A stretch of DNA of 64,000 nucleotides from Cunninghamella blakesleeana (lineage: Eukaryota > Mucoromycota > Mucoromycetes > Mucorales > Cunninghamellaceae), in the NCBI GenBank assembly GCA_017871115.1, contig JAFCIZ010000003.1, forward strand, positions 1-64,000. The letters run 5' to 3'. The notes beneath the pieces were generated by a model. It worked only from the letters and a program-made list of their open reading frames with translations. It made no database searches and had not been told where the DNA came from. Made by a program: the position numbers and the translations under genes. How positions within the stretch are numbered: the stretch's first letter is position 1; every line of letters starts with the position of its first letter. Positions 1 to 12,229 of the stretch are shown here, piece after piece.

Positions 1-411
1 AACGGACTGTCTACAAGCCTACTCTTTTTATATGCCTCATTGTGCAAAAGCAATATATAATCCCACAATAAGCGTAAATTGGTCATATGATAACTTAAGA
101 AACATTATTAATTGGTAATGATTTCGAAGATTGTTACGTTGGAAGGTAATGTATGTATTTGGCATAGAATAATTATAAAAATAAACTCATTGACTAAGTT
201 TACGCATGAAAAGTCAGTTAGAACGAGACTGAGAAAAGAATGCCCTTATGTAATCCCCGCAAGTACGATTGTAAAAAGCTATATGTTCCCTTCAGAATTA
301 TTCGAAATCAATAATGTGTTTAATAATACATCTATTCAGTACTTCCCTGAAAATAGCATTCCAAAGATAAAAACGATTCTTTTTGGGAAAATGTCCATTT
401 TGGCAAGATAG
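1..411 (+). other. left-edge region with an unassigned 99-codon ORF
   Basis: The first 114 bases are open in one plus frame (reading ...NPTISVNWSYDNL...) up to a stop. A second frame then opens at 112 and encodes 99 residues ending at 411. The product is basic, has no motif I recognise, and begins with a weak MVMISKIV start. It may be a fragment of a transposon or gene that extends left of the window, because the neighbouring 10 kb is full of decayed sequence. No function is assigned, and it could be chance. Confidence 0.2.
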
Positions 412-609
412 CGATGATAATAAATGACCAATACGCTGTGATATTAGAAATATTGTTATTCAAACATTAATATTTTTACTTATGCGCCGTTTTCATGTTT
501 TCATATTCACGTAATAATAAAAGATTGTATTAAAAATATATCCCTTAAATTAAACACAATTAAATTATCCGTATTTTAATATTAAGTTTACAAAATAATT
601 AACTATTCC

Positions 610-3600
610 ATAAAGCGCTTACTTGCTTTTTTTAACTATTGGACCACTTATAATTATACCAATTACTAAGCCGAAATTGTTAATAAAAGTTGTGATTTAG
701 AAAAATCTTCAGAGAGTACATCAAATGTCGGCTGGGTGAATCATATGTAAAAAAGTATCTAAACCATAAGCATAAACTAGAGAAGTTGATTCTAGCAAAA
801 GCAGGGTATGAAATTAGATGTTTGATACCCAAATTTCCAATCATAACTTAAAAACCATTTTCTTTCATCGGGAATTGGACCATATGGTATTAGCTGTTCT
901 TCTTGTTCATTTTTACTAGGCTTTTGGCCATTGTTAAGAATAGGGCGTCGAGGGTCTAAAAATCGCTTGTTTACTCCAAATATTTGATGAGAAGATAAAG
1001 CACTATATTATTTAATAATTTTACATTAATAAAATTAAATTGTACTAATAAATTTTGATATATATGTAGTCATATTTACATAAAATATCACGTGTTGAAA
1101 ACCATTTTTTGTTACTGTAACACCCATAGCTTCAATATTAAATGGAAAAGTATACGCATTAGATTGAATAGAAGTTTGATCAAATCAAAAGAGGAAAATT
1201 GGTACTATAGCGATTAGAAAAATAATAAGTATGTTAGCCTTTTCAATTCTAATTCGCAATCTTATAAATAGAAGATCTTACCTCACTATTCTTTGATTTT
1301 CCAATTCACCTTCATACAATTCTAGAACTACAACTTGATGTCCAGTATTTTTTCTTCGTTACTCCAAAAATGATAACATCCAGTTTTCTACTTGTATGAG
1401 ATGTGTTTGACCAAATGATGTTACTTGGTGATGGACTGCTTCATATAAAATACTTCCTTTAATGGTATCGATAATACGAATCTTCAATGTCTGGCTTTGA
1501 GTATTGCCTGTAATAAATGCCATAATATTTGGATTCAGATATTTGTAATATACATTTCGGTTGCCTAATACGCGACCCAAGATGCAGATAATTTCGCATT
1601 GCCGTATTCATTCATATTAGAATGGTGATATTCATTTACAGCAATAATTTGTTCATCTACTGGAAGTTGTAAACTCCAAATGGGAATGCTGTTAAACTAC
1701 CGCGATATCCTTCTTTGACTTTATACCCATTCAATACTGTCACAATCTTATTATCAATTATTTCTTTCTTCAACGTTGATTGAAAATAGAAGTGTTGCCA
1801 AAAAGAAGCTGCGACTGATCTTGAATTAATGTATCGGATAAATATAAACGCGTGTTGCAACTCATCGTATAATGCTATTATATGAGTATGTTCATCTGGC
1901 TCTTCAATAGGTAACATCATAACTTTGGTAAATGAAATATCTGTTATTAAGACCGGTTCGAAGTAATCTGCAATATTGCTGTTATTTGTGTGATAATCTG
2001 CACCTGTAAGACCATAAGTCTATATAAATACGTAGTTGATTCACCAATACCAACAGCAACAATTAAAGGTGGCAACTCAATAGCTGAAGCACGTACAATA
2101 AATAGCTGGTTAAATGTCACACCATCCATATATCTAGTCCAAAGGATTTTACCATGGTTACTAGAATCCTGGGCAATAATCTTACCCGTGGAAGTAACGG
2201 AAATTATTATTTTACGCATGCAAAAGAATCGCGGTGTAGTGCATTTGAAGCATTATTGTTATTGTAATCATTGCTCAGCAAGCTTGAGACTGTATATGTG
2301 ATTCTTGGGTAGCGCTTGGAGCTTTTTTTGAAGAGATCGATTTGCCCATTTCAATAAAATGATGAATCAACCAATTTGGCAATTGTTGTAATGCAACAAT
2401 ATGGTCTAAGGCGTTGTAAATATTTGAAAAAGGAGAAGTAAATGAAGATTGATCAACTTGATCCCACATTTGTTTTTCAGGTAAATCAATAATTTCAACA
2501 GCCGTTGTATGTGCTAGAGCTTCTTCACGTGACCAAATTAATACTGACGACTCTATGTTACATATAAATGGATCCACTATCAGTTGATATAAATACCAAA
2601 TCATCACCAATAAACGTTGAAGTATCAATATTACCAGATAGTGTTGTGTCTAATGCTATTTTTTACTATAGTTGTTGTGAGATATGTGTTTATTGCTTTT
2701 AAATAATTGGACTAATGTATCAGTAGATTGAGAGGATTGAGCACTGAAACGATATATATTGTCATTAATTTTAGAAATAGAACCAAAGTGAGTCTATAAT
2801 TTTATAAAAAAAAAGGTAAATAAATCGAATTATAGTTAGATTTTAATAGATATTTTTGAATAATTATTTTACTTCAGAGGTTCCTAAGTCATCTACAACT
2901 TCAATTGATTTGCCATTGTCAAATATAAATATGCTGCAATAGATTGAGATATAATATCACCATACGTATCAGTAATAGGAGCACAATAAAAGGCGTCATC
3001 ACTTTTAGAAACTTTCTTTAAGTAACTAATTCGCTATTTTCCAAGGCCGCATTAGCAAATGAAGGTATTAATGTACTAAGTGTCTAATTTTTAAATATAA
3101 TAAAATAAGTTATATGGTCAACTACATTTTTTTTCTCTTAAAATTACCTTGAGAGAGTAGGATTGTACTTTTTTTGACCCAATTTCACTCCATTTTAATG
3201 TTTTATCATGTTTGTCATCCTAATAAATAATTACCATGGACTATGGTTGTTTAATATGCCCAGAAAAGGAGAAACTTGAGATATTTTTTTATTTAATTTA
3301 TCATACTACTAATTTGAATTGATAGTTTGTTGTTTTTCGTGCAGCTGTTCAACTAGAAAAAGCAGTGCCATAATCATTTACATCATGCAAATATACCTAT
3401 GAATGAAACCGCTTTTAGTATTTTTTTTTAAAAAAGCATCTTTCTTTCTTTACCATAAACTCTCAACAAAGCTAGGTCGGTTAATTTGCCATAAAATATC
3501 ACCATTATCAATATTAAGTTTAAAAACAGACTTTTGAGTGATTATGAATCCTTGTCTCCATCTACTATTTTGTTATTGACATCGTCCAAAATATGTTCCC

Positions 3601-4174
3601 ATTTAATTTGCCATTTGCTACATCCCAAATTGAATAGTAGATTTGATTTTGAAACAGTGAGTAACCTATAAAACACAGTAGGAAAAAAAAAATGAGAAAG
3701 TATATTTTAAAAATAGCAAAAATATAATAATGAATTACCATTATCCGTTAGATAAGGATTGTGAATTGTTGTATCCAATAATTGTCTCCATTCTAAATGA
3801 TAAAAAAAATGAAATAGTGAGCAAGAAAATAAATTATTAATCTAAAACAAAATATATAAGTATACCTATTGCACCAGTCATGGAGTTTAAGGAAGCCAAT
3901 ACATTGCGTTCAGTGGAAACGATGACATGATGAGAAGAACCTGACTATATCTACTAACCCATTGTGGTTTACCTATCCAACTATGATGCCTGTAATACAA
4001 AAAAATAATATACTTATCTTAATAAAATTGGAGTTTGAAAGTCTTTCATTTGAATAAATTCATTATAAACATATTTACCAATCAAAAACGCCAGCCTGGG
4101 ATTCATAATTGCTAGCGTTAAGGAGCTATAACAGGATAACAATAATACCACAAATGTAAACAAATGTGCCTCAT
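610..4174 (-). pseudogene. EMC1: EMC1 (ER membrane protein complex subunit 1), decayed copy
   Basis: Read on the minus strand from an ATG at 4174, the pieces follow EMC1 in order. The N-terminus reads ..NYESQAGVFDW (about 4090), then STERNVLASLNSMTGAIEWRQLL (split by a short intron near 3790-3900). The middle part has VLIWSREEALAH (about 2545) and VSTGKI-type beta-propeller repeats (1947-2219). The conserved C-terminal domain (old name DUF1620) reads GRVLGNRNVYYKYLNPN (1500-1580), LDPRRPILNN (about 950) and YGLDTFF (about 760), ending in a hydrophobic stretch near 630-680. EMC1 is the large lumenal and membrane subunit of the EMC insertase for membrane proteins. The frame changes or stops many times, for example an extra C just after the signal-peptide region, a frameshift after WMLSFLE (about 1360) and a stop in the FIPCFC segment (about 810). 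Introns are still visible, so this arose by decay of a genomic copy, not from a processed transcript. Confidence 0.82.
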
Positions 4175-4498
4175 TATTATCTGTATATTTAAATATATAA
4201 TAAAAAAATAATTAAATAAATTTTATAGAAAAAATACTAATAGTATAAGAAGTTCCAAGGTCAATATTTGCATTACTATACCATCTATTTTAAATATAAT
4301 GTTTAAAGAATGAACGTATGAAGTGGGCAATTTAAACTTAGAATTTCTCGATCGCATCACAATAATAGTCACTTCAGACAATTGAGCAAAAAGGCAGTAA
4401 CATAAAATTGTAAACAGTCATGTAATACACGTTACACAAAGTTTATAAAATTCCTCATTGTTTTTTTGTACAAATTCCTCTTTTTTTATATTTTTAAA
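4175..4498. other. AT-rich intergenic stretch upstream of the EMC1 remnant
   Basis: This is mostly A/T sequence between the EMC1 start and the first LINE fragment. I see no ORF, RNA gene or repeat that I can name. Confidence 0.4.
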
Positions 4499-4634
4499 AG
4501 AGAATTTTTTGCTCTGGCAAGATGGAAGGTCTTCCACAACTATAATGATATTAACTTAGATTGACAATAATGTACAATCTATGTTTAATTATCTTTTGTA
4601 CATTTATATAGCTGATTGAAGATCTTTATTTTTG

Positions 4635-4665
<31 letters not shown>

Positions 4666-4667
4666 TT
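4499..4667 (+). mobile_element. 5'-truncated LINE 3' end with poly(A) and candidate target-site duplication
   Basis: The segment from about 4507 matches, in inverted orientation, the 3' end of the large LINE at 5525-5640. The shared stretches include the part reading CTTCCACAACTATAATGATA and the one ending AGCTGATTGAAGA. It ends in an A tract (about 4635-4660). The octamer AGAGAATT lies immediately before the insert (4499-4506) and again right after the poly(A) (4660-4667), as expected for target-primed reverse transcription. Only the last ~130 bp of the element was copied, so it has no coding capacity. Confidence 0.7.
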
Positions 4668-5410
4668 CCTCAATTCAGAATATATCCAGCTGAAAAGGTT
4701 GCGTTCTCGGACCAAAATACCAGAATTGATTACAGCTTTCCAGAAAGCGTTATGTTTTTATTTTGTTTTTAGAACACTGCATACTGTGTAATGCTTGTTG
4801 TATTTTCTTTATTAGGCGAATTATAAACTCCAGTGGTGAAGAAAAAATGGGCTGTATCTTTAGGTTCATGACATAATATACATAGGGGAAGAGCTAGAGG
4901 GTTGATTCTGTTCATAGCCAAACAGTAGGAATCTTTTTAGTGATGATTTTGTACCAGATCGTTGTTGCGTTAGGAGGTAAAGGGCGTGCCATAATTTTTT
5001 AATAACGTTCGGTTTAAACGAAGGTGAATTATCTTTTGTTTTGTAATAGGAGGCTCTGTATTCTATAGAAGTTATATCTTGAATTATTTTGTTTTAGCCT
5101 TGTTGGATAAAGAGGTGTATATTCAATAGCAACATAAGGAATATTCGCATCAGCGATTAAACTATCTACAAAAGGTTTAAAAGGAATTTTCTTATTGAAA
5201 ATATCACAATATAAGCGTTTACATAGTTTTGGGAGGCGATCATATTCAGTATGTACTTTTATACGAAGACACGCGGTGTTTGATCGTATTTAAAGAAAAA
5301 ATTGGTAGGTAAAATTTTATATGCTTTATTCAATAACCAGTAATCTTTAGGATTTTATCAAACATAAAAAGTAGCGGTAACGATAAACATGTGGACATGG
5401 ATATGTTATT
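4668..5410 (-). mobile_element. second LINE ORF2 3' fragment (zf-RVT region), degenerate
   Basis: Read on the minus strand near 4800-4920, a zinc-finger-like segment PLCILCHEPKDTAHFFFTGV appears, followed by a decayed coding tail. This is the zf-RVT region found at the C-terminus of non-LTR reverse transcriptases. It differs in sequence from the equivalent region of the larger neighbouring LINE (PLCSFCPDFEDDQHFILHC), so it represents another copy or subfamily. Frames are broken throughout and the 5' part of the element is missing. Confidence 0.6.
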
Positions 5411-5599
5411 AAAGTTCAAAACAAAAAAAAACTAGCTATGTTTTCTTTTTTTTCTTTATCTTTTCTTTTCCAAGTTCTTTTGACAATTTTACATAATTCT
5501 TTTTCTTTTTCAAATTATTCTTCAATCAGCTATTTACATGTACAAAAGATAATTAAACATAGATTGTACATTACTGCCAAACTAAGTTAATATCATTAT

Positions 5600-8500
5600 A
5601 GTTGTGGAAGACTTTCATCTTGCTAAAGCAAAGTCTGTCCTCCAAGTTGTTTCTTCAAAGAAATGATACCAGTGTTGTTGCCAAAGTATCAGTAAAACAT
5701 GTCCTATTAGTACCAAAGTATTGTTGTTGACCTTATTAATACGATTAAACGTTATTGATGACCAAATATTATTAAACTTCTCCTGTGGTATATTTTTGGA
5801 ATAAAGGAAAGCTTTCCAAATTCTTTTTCTTTTACAGTGAAGAATAAAATGTTGATCATCTTCAAAATCAGGACAGAAGGAACAAAGAGGAGTCTGAAAC
5901 TTGGTTGGTATCATTTGATGAGTCTACAATTTGTTGGTAACTTGTGGATCAATATTCTCCACCATATTTCTATGGCTTTATGGGGAATATCTAGTTGCCA
6001 AAATTGGACCAGTCAGCCTTCGACAAAATGCACCTGGAATTTGCACCAGAGGTGGATGTTTGACAGGATAAATGGGAGAATCTTGAGAGAACCAAAATCT
6101 ACGCAAGGAACTCGGAGAAGCTTTATGTACCCTTATTGTGTAGGATGAGGAGGACAAAGAAACTTCCATTCTTCCAGAACAGTAGAAACAGGAATATCAC
6201 GACTCGCTCTATTGTTTTGAAAGAACATGTTTTTAAGAAGAGGATGAATTCCTAGTTGGTCAGAAAATAGAGAAAATAGTATAGCTTCATATTTTATTCG
6301 GCTACGACTATTTCAGGAGATGTATCCATCATATCTTTTGCAAACCAATTAGCTGGTATCAACCTTTTAATATCTAAAATAGGTTTAGATATTCTAGGTA
6401 ATTCATTTAATACTAATGCTTTCCTAAGAGGTAAGTATTTGATTGCACTCATAAGCCATTTGATGTTACTTCTAGTGGAGGTAAGGATACTAACATTTTT
6501 ATCATATGTTTCATATGTGGCAACTTTTTGAATTTTTTATTATAATAATGTGGATCAACAAGAATCGGAATGACAGAACACTGATTAGTGTAATAGGTGA
6601 TTAATTGTTGAAATACATTAAATAAAAAGTTGGTGACATTTGAGGTGATCATCTTATTGATATATACCATATGAAGAGCTTTGACTGATGATTTATATCA
6701 ATTAGATTAATTCCACCTTGATTCTTTGGAGTGCTGAGAAAGTGGTATGACGGTTTTGGAAAGAAAGGCACAACGTATTCATATACTTTTCTTCGAATTG
6801 ATGCCAACCATTTTTCAGGGACTATTGTAACGCGTAGGATATGCCATAGTCGAGAAAGAATCAACGAATTTGTCACTACAGATCTACCCCTAATTGATAA
6901 TGATCTTTGCTTCAGCACATTAATATGATTAGTAAGTTTATTTTTAACCGACCATAAAAAGGTGTTAAGCTGCTCTTTGCTAGAGTAAACTGGATAACCT
7001 AGGTAAGTGATGGCTGTTGGGTTTTCCTTGTCATGCCATGATATATGGTCTGTCTTGGCTATTTCTTTCCAGACATTATGACTTTCACCTGTTACTCAAA
7101 ACATAATAGTCTTTTGAAAGTTAAATTTGGCATTACTGGCTTCACCATACAACTTTAAGATACCTTTAAGATAGTACCACTCTTTCAAATCCCTAACGAT
7201 GATTTATAGCAAAAAATAATAAAATTAAAGTCAGATAAAGGATTAGAGTTCAAATAAATTAGGATATGTAGTTTAGCGATAATATCAGATTAAAATAAAA
7301 GTTATGACAAAAGTTTTTGAAACAAGAAAAAGCCTGGTCTTTATTGAATTGGAATTAAAATGAATTTATACATTTTTTTAAGATACACAAAACATCATTA
7401 AAGTTATGACCAAAAAAATAATGAGAGTTATAATAAATCGCTATGGACAAATTGATAAAATAGTGAATAAGAATTATTTCATTCTCAGATCAACGAATAC
7501 TAAAAGATCATCAGCATAGGCTAGCAATTTGATGGTAACTGGATATTGTTTGTTTTCAACTGTTTCCACCTTTTGATCAAGTATAGGTACTCCATAAATA
7601 TTACTTTCATTCAATATGTACGTAATAAAGGTTCAAAGGCAATATTGAAAAGTAAAGGTGAAATTGGATCACCTTGACGTAATCCACGTTTCTGATCTAT
7701 AGGAGCAGCCAACCAACCATTTACAGACAAACATATCTTTGTATTAAAGAAAAGGTCAGTAAACAGTTTATCAGAGAGGATGGAAATGGAAGCACTCTAA
7801 TACTTTTTGTAGATATAATGGATGAATCCTGTCGTATGCTTTCTCTTGATCTAAGAGTAAACCTATGGAAGTATCTTCAGGATTTGTATTTACAGTGTGT
7901 TGCATCAGAGTTTGTGTAATCCAGCCATTATCAGATATCAAACGGTGTGGCATGAAACCAGTTTGATATGGGTTGATAATTTTTGGAAGACAACAGTTTA
8001 ATCTATTTGCTATAATCTTTGTAAATATTTTAGCATCACAGTTTTATTAGAGACAGCGGACGCCAATTTTGTAAGAGGGTACGATCACCTTTCTTATATA
8101 GTAGCACCATCTTGGTTTCTCTCCAAGAAGTAGGTTGTAATCCATTTAAAGCATCATTCATAATCAAGGTAAGAGTTCCAATAATTTGGGATGCATACCT
8201 AGGATGAGTTTATAAAACTCAAAACCTAGACCATCCAAACCTGGACTCTTGTGATAGGACTGTGTTTGATTATGTTTTATACATCCTCTTGTAGGATAAC
8301 AGCAGTTAGAAGATTTTGATCTTGAGAAGATAGTTTATTATTATCAGGTATACTATTAGTTAGGACATTAATAGCAGCATATCAACATCCTGAGTGCTAT
8401 ACAATCCTTGTAATAGCTTCTAGTTTCCTTAATAATATCCCTTATATCAGTATGGATCAGATGACTTACTGGATTTTGAATGGCTGTTAGGGTCATCCGT

Positions 8501-10066
8501 TTGGTTCTAGTTTTCAAGGTATTAAAAAATATTTGTTATTTTTTCCCACCTTTATCTGACCACATAGTATTGGATCTAATTATCAGCTGTTGAGTCTTGA
8601 CTTTATATAACCATCAAGTTGATGTTCTATCTTTTCAATTTCTTCCGTAGATGAAACATTTTGTCTGGCTTCTTGTAATCGTTCAAGATCAGTTTTATAC
8701 TTTTTGTTCTTTTCAGAGCTATAAAGTGGTGGTACATATCTTTACTTTTACTTTAATCTTATCCCATAATAATTGCCTATTGATGGTCTGTAGGTCAATA
8801 TTATCTATCAGATTATGAGTACCTCTGACAGGATAGGGTAAAATTCATTGTCATGGAGTAATTGTGGATTAAATCTCCAAGTACCTGGTCCCATTTGCAT
8901 TGAATCACTAGTATGTAATGACATAGTTAGTAAGTGATGGTCAGTCCATTCAGAAGGTAGTAAGCCAGTAGAGTGTTTATCAGTCCTCTTTTAATTACTA
9001 GAGATAAAGATATAATCAATAGTGGATCTAGTACGACCTCTTTTAAAGTTGACAGAGGTTTGTACATACGATTAGAGCTATTGTTATTGGCACTAAATGC
9101 ATCTATGTAATTAGTTAGTAGGTGCTGTATCCATGGCTGATGATCACAATAGGTATAATGACGATGGCCATATATTGTATATTGAAATCACCAAGAATCA
9201 TATGCTTGTTCGGTAAAGGAGGGGCTATAACTTATGGGTTATCTAAGATACTGTTATAGAAAGGAATTCTTTGATCTCGATTTGCCGGAGCATAGATATT
9301 AGTTATACAGCATAACTGTTGATTGTCTTCAGTGGACATGATAGTACCGGCTGTGATTCTTTCCATCCAGGCTAATATTTTGGTCTATAATAGTCAGTTT
9401 TTGATTAAGACTGTTGTATTTACCATATAATAACATATTAAATGACTTCATAACTATAATACACTTATAATACACATGAAATATTTGATATTTATTATAA
9501 AATCACTACTGTGTACCTGATACAAAATGATCTATTCCTATTAGCTTATGCATTGCTATAACTTTAAATCTTCTAATCCGCAGATCCATTACCATAGACA
9601 CACTTTAAACTCCATTCTAATTCACGTTACTTTACTAGATAACTTTATAATTCTATTTTCATATTATATCATATAAACTAAGCCCAGTGTCACCAATCCA
9701 CTAAAAGGTATAAATACAACCCTTGTCTTTTACATTTGAATAAAGGTTAACCAAAAGTTTCACAATATTTCTTTGTTTTTAATTTTTTGTATAATTTTGA
9801 ATTGATAAATTCAACAAAGACAAATAATTGCTGTATATTTAGAAAATAAACAACAAGAATTTGGAAAAGGTAATGTAGAGTTCGTACATCAGATGGAGAT
9901 AAAGATTATGTTCGAAGAAGCAGTTAGTTCTTGTAGACATAATAACATCGGCTTGAGGGTGAATACGTGAACGTAAAAAACGAGAGTATTCTTTTGAGTT
10001 TGAGAATGATTAGATTTGAATACACTACGTGCATTCAGAGAGGAAATATTGATTTTTGATAGTGTC

Positions 10067-10068
<2 letters not shown>
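5600..10068 (-). pseudogene. LINE ORF2 (endonuclease - reverse transcriptase - zf-RVT), broken
   Basis: The ATG at 10068 opens ..KINISSLNARSVFKSN.. (start of the AP-endonuclease fold). ILGDFNIQYM near 9190 is the endonuclease GDFN motif. At 7953-7771 the reverse transcriptase reads RLISDNGWITQ...GLLLDQEKAYDRIH (RT motif region with the DQEKAYDR block). At 6918-6649 the post-RT segment reads ..RGRSVVTNSLILSRLWHILRV.. and at 5914-5615 the zf-RVT Cys/His segment reads PLCSFCPDFEDDQHFILHC. In life this enzyme nicks DNA and reverse transcribes the element RNA at the nick. The total span of about 1,490 codons fits the family, but no open stretch longer than about 100 codons remains. Confidence 0.78.
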
Positions 10069-10126
<58 letters not shown>

Positions 10127-10194
10127 TATATATATATTTATATATTAAACACAAAACAAAATTAGATTTAATTCTTGTTCACATTGATCCTTCT

Positions 10195-11643
10195 TGACTG
10201 AAAGGTCCTTTGGAACAGAATTATCTTTTTCCTGTCTAGAATAAGACTTGCGTGAGGTTTGACATGGATGAAGCAATAGCTAATCTATTTTTTGCTTTTG
10301 CCGTAGTCATACGAAGCATATCCACCTGATTCGAGATTACCTTTTCTTGGTGTACTGACTTGGTTGATAATCTCTTTTTTTTATCTATGTCCATTGCCAC
10401 TGTCACTGGATCTATGTCCATAGTAGTGCGTTTGGCAATGGGGGCATATTTAGATGCATTAAGACCATCTTGATCCACTGTAACTTTGGTTATAGTTACA
10501 TCTTTAGGATCAACCTCCATTAAAGTTGACTTGGTCTTATTTCCCTCTGACTTATTCAAGCTGGTAATTTTTGTTTCTTCTACGGTAGTCTTACCATCGA
10601 CTATGTTGACCTTTGGTACTTGAGAAGAGATATCTACCTCTGTGATGTCCAGATCATCTTTTTTTCTTTTTCATCGTAGGATTGTACCTCATCCTTTGAT
10701 GACTTTTGATTAGTAACAACTTGCTTTTTCTTACGTTGCTCCTCTTTTAAGAGCTCGTACCTGATCATATCCTTTTCTATATCGCTGTTCTTTTCCTTGC
10801 AGAAACGAGCGATATGTCCTTTGACCAACATCTTGAACACGTTATTTGTTTCATGAGTGGACAATCTTTGCGAATGGGCCAGATTGTCTACATGGAAACA
10901 GACTGGTGGGGCACCTTTATATGACGCTGGCATATAGCTGTCCCAAAAAGAAAGATAAAGCATTCTTTGAAGTGGTTGATACTTCTTTGCTTCGTCTGTA
11001 TCGTTTGGTGTCCAAAAGCACCGAAACTTGACCTTCAAATATCCATCATTAGTAAGTTTTTTAATTTGGCAAACCTTACCATAAATGCTCATGGATAAGA
11101 TATACCATCCATCAATTCAGCTTGCTTTTTTGGAACATAATCCAAAGAACTCTTACCATCTTTGGTGGAGTTGCTGAATTATTTACTCTACATGGACTTG
11201 CTTTGTAGAGTATTTCGTCAAGAGTGAAGCCTTTTTCAATAGCTTCCTCTGCATGTTTGACATCTTTAAATTTACACCTACAATTTGGTACCCTCTTGTA
11301 TTACCATGACGGCTGTAAGGGTGACGCCTTCATTTCCCCATTTGGGATTCAATCAATTTATATCTCTTTATTTGAGAGTCCTGCTTTTTGGAAAGCTCAA
11401 ACAAAACCGAGTTTTCTTCCAGGTACGTTGAGCGATCTGCTCAGCTTTATGAATTCTTAGATGATCTCTAAGAAGATGGTCTTCGTAAATGACTTCATGT
11501 ATAATATTTATTTGTTCCCCATAAATATCTTTTTTAACATGGCATTAGGTATTCTTTCTTTCATACCCTTTGCCACTTTCTCGGCCCATGTTTCCCCCCA
11601 TTCCATTTCGAGGAAGATGGTTAGAATCTTCAGTATTAGGCAT
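10195..11643 (-). pseudogene. LINE ORF1 (gag-like RNA-binding protein), left palindrome arm
   Basis: The start is at 11643 (reading MPNTEDSNHLPRNG). The best-preserved part is 11092-10634, encoding MSIYGKVCQIKKLTNDGY... then PASYKGAPPVCF and a damaged CCHC zinc knuckle, followed by a Lys/Glu-rich tail. ORF1 proteins of L1/Tx1 elements coat the element RNA, and knuckles of this kind are usual there. The same protein is encoded in mirror image at 12775-14280, which preserves the knuckle start as CFQCRQSGHIR, so the two arms help interpret each other. Several frameshifts break the frame. Confidence 0.7.
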
Positions 11644-11769
11644 ATCTGAAAATTCTATAAAAAGCTAGCAATAATTATAACAGGTATAGAATATGCAGCT
11701 AGTGTTTTTAATTTTGGTTTTAGAGCTTTAAATAGAGTAAATAAATATGTATATGGTTTTCTTTGAGCG

Positions 11770-11852
11770 CTTAAAAGTTTATCCGTTGTAAAAGTGTTTC
11801 TTAAGCGAAAGAGATTCTATCCGTTGTAAAAGTGTTTCTTAAGCGAAAGAGA
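11770..11852 (-). repeat. tandem repeat in the LINE 5' region (two units)
   Basis: A unit starting ATCCGTTGTAAAAGTG and ending AAGCGAAAGAGA occurs twice in tandem with a short TTCT spacer. The mirror region in the right arm (about 12,560-12,655) has two diverged units. Tandem units in the 5' untranslated region are common in L1-type elements, where they can serve as promoter monomers. Promoter activity here is inferred only. Confidence 0.6.
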
Positions 11853-12229
11853 GTTCAGCGAGAGTTTTTAAAAAAAAAAAAAAAGTAATGAAAAAAAACC
11901 TAGATGCCTTTACGCAGTTTTTATCTATTAAATGATTTCTATAATTTTAAATACCTTTCAATATTTTTCTAATCTAGCAAAATTATAATTATACTTTTAT
12001 ATTTAAACTATTTATATAAATTATTATTCTAAAATTGAATAGATTTAAAAAATTAATCTATCATTTATTTTTACATTGGATTATATACTTCTATTTATTA
12101 AATTTCAGTTACTATTTATAGAGATATAACTTATAATATTTGTCATAAATGGAAATAATATATTAATCATAATATTTATAAAAATTAGTATTATTAATAT
12201 ACTTGTTTCTAATTTTGGTAAATATCATC

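Larger units (their letters stand above)
5525..12188 (-). mobile_element. near full-length degenerate L1/Tx1-like LINE retrotransposon
   Basis: On the minus strand, from right to left, the order is a 5' untranslated region with short tandem repeats (about 11,650-12,188), ORF1 (11643 to about 10195), an internal A tract (48 T on the plus strand, 10070-10117), ORF2 with endonuclease, reverse transcriptase and zf-RVT (10068 to about 5600), and an A-rich 3' end near 5525-5440. This two-ORF plan with an AP-type endonuclease is typical of the L1/Tx1 group. The length of about 6.6 kb fits a full-length element, but frameshifts and stops make it inactive. Its 5' half is one arm of the large palindrome at 9930-14490. 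Confidence 0.78.
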
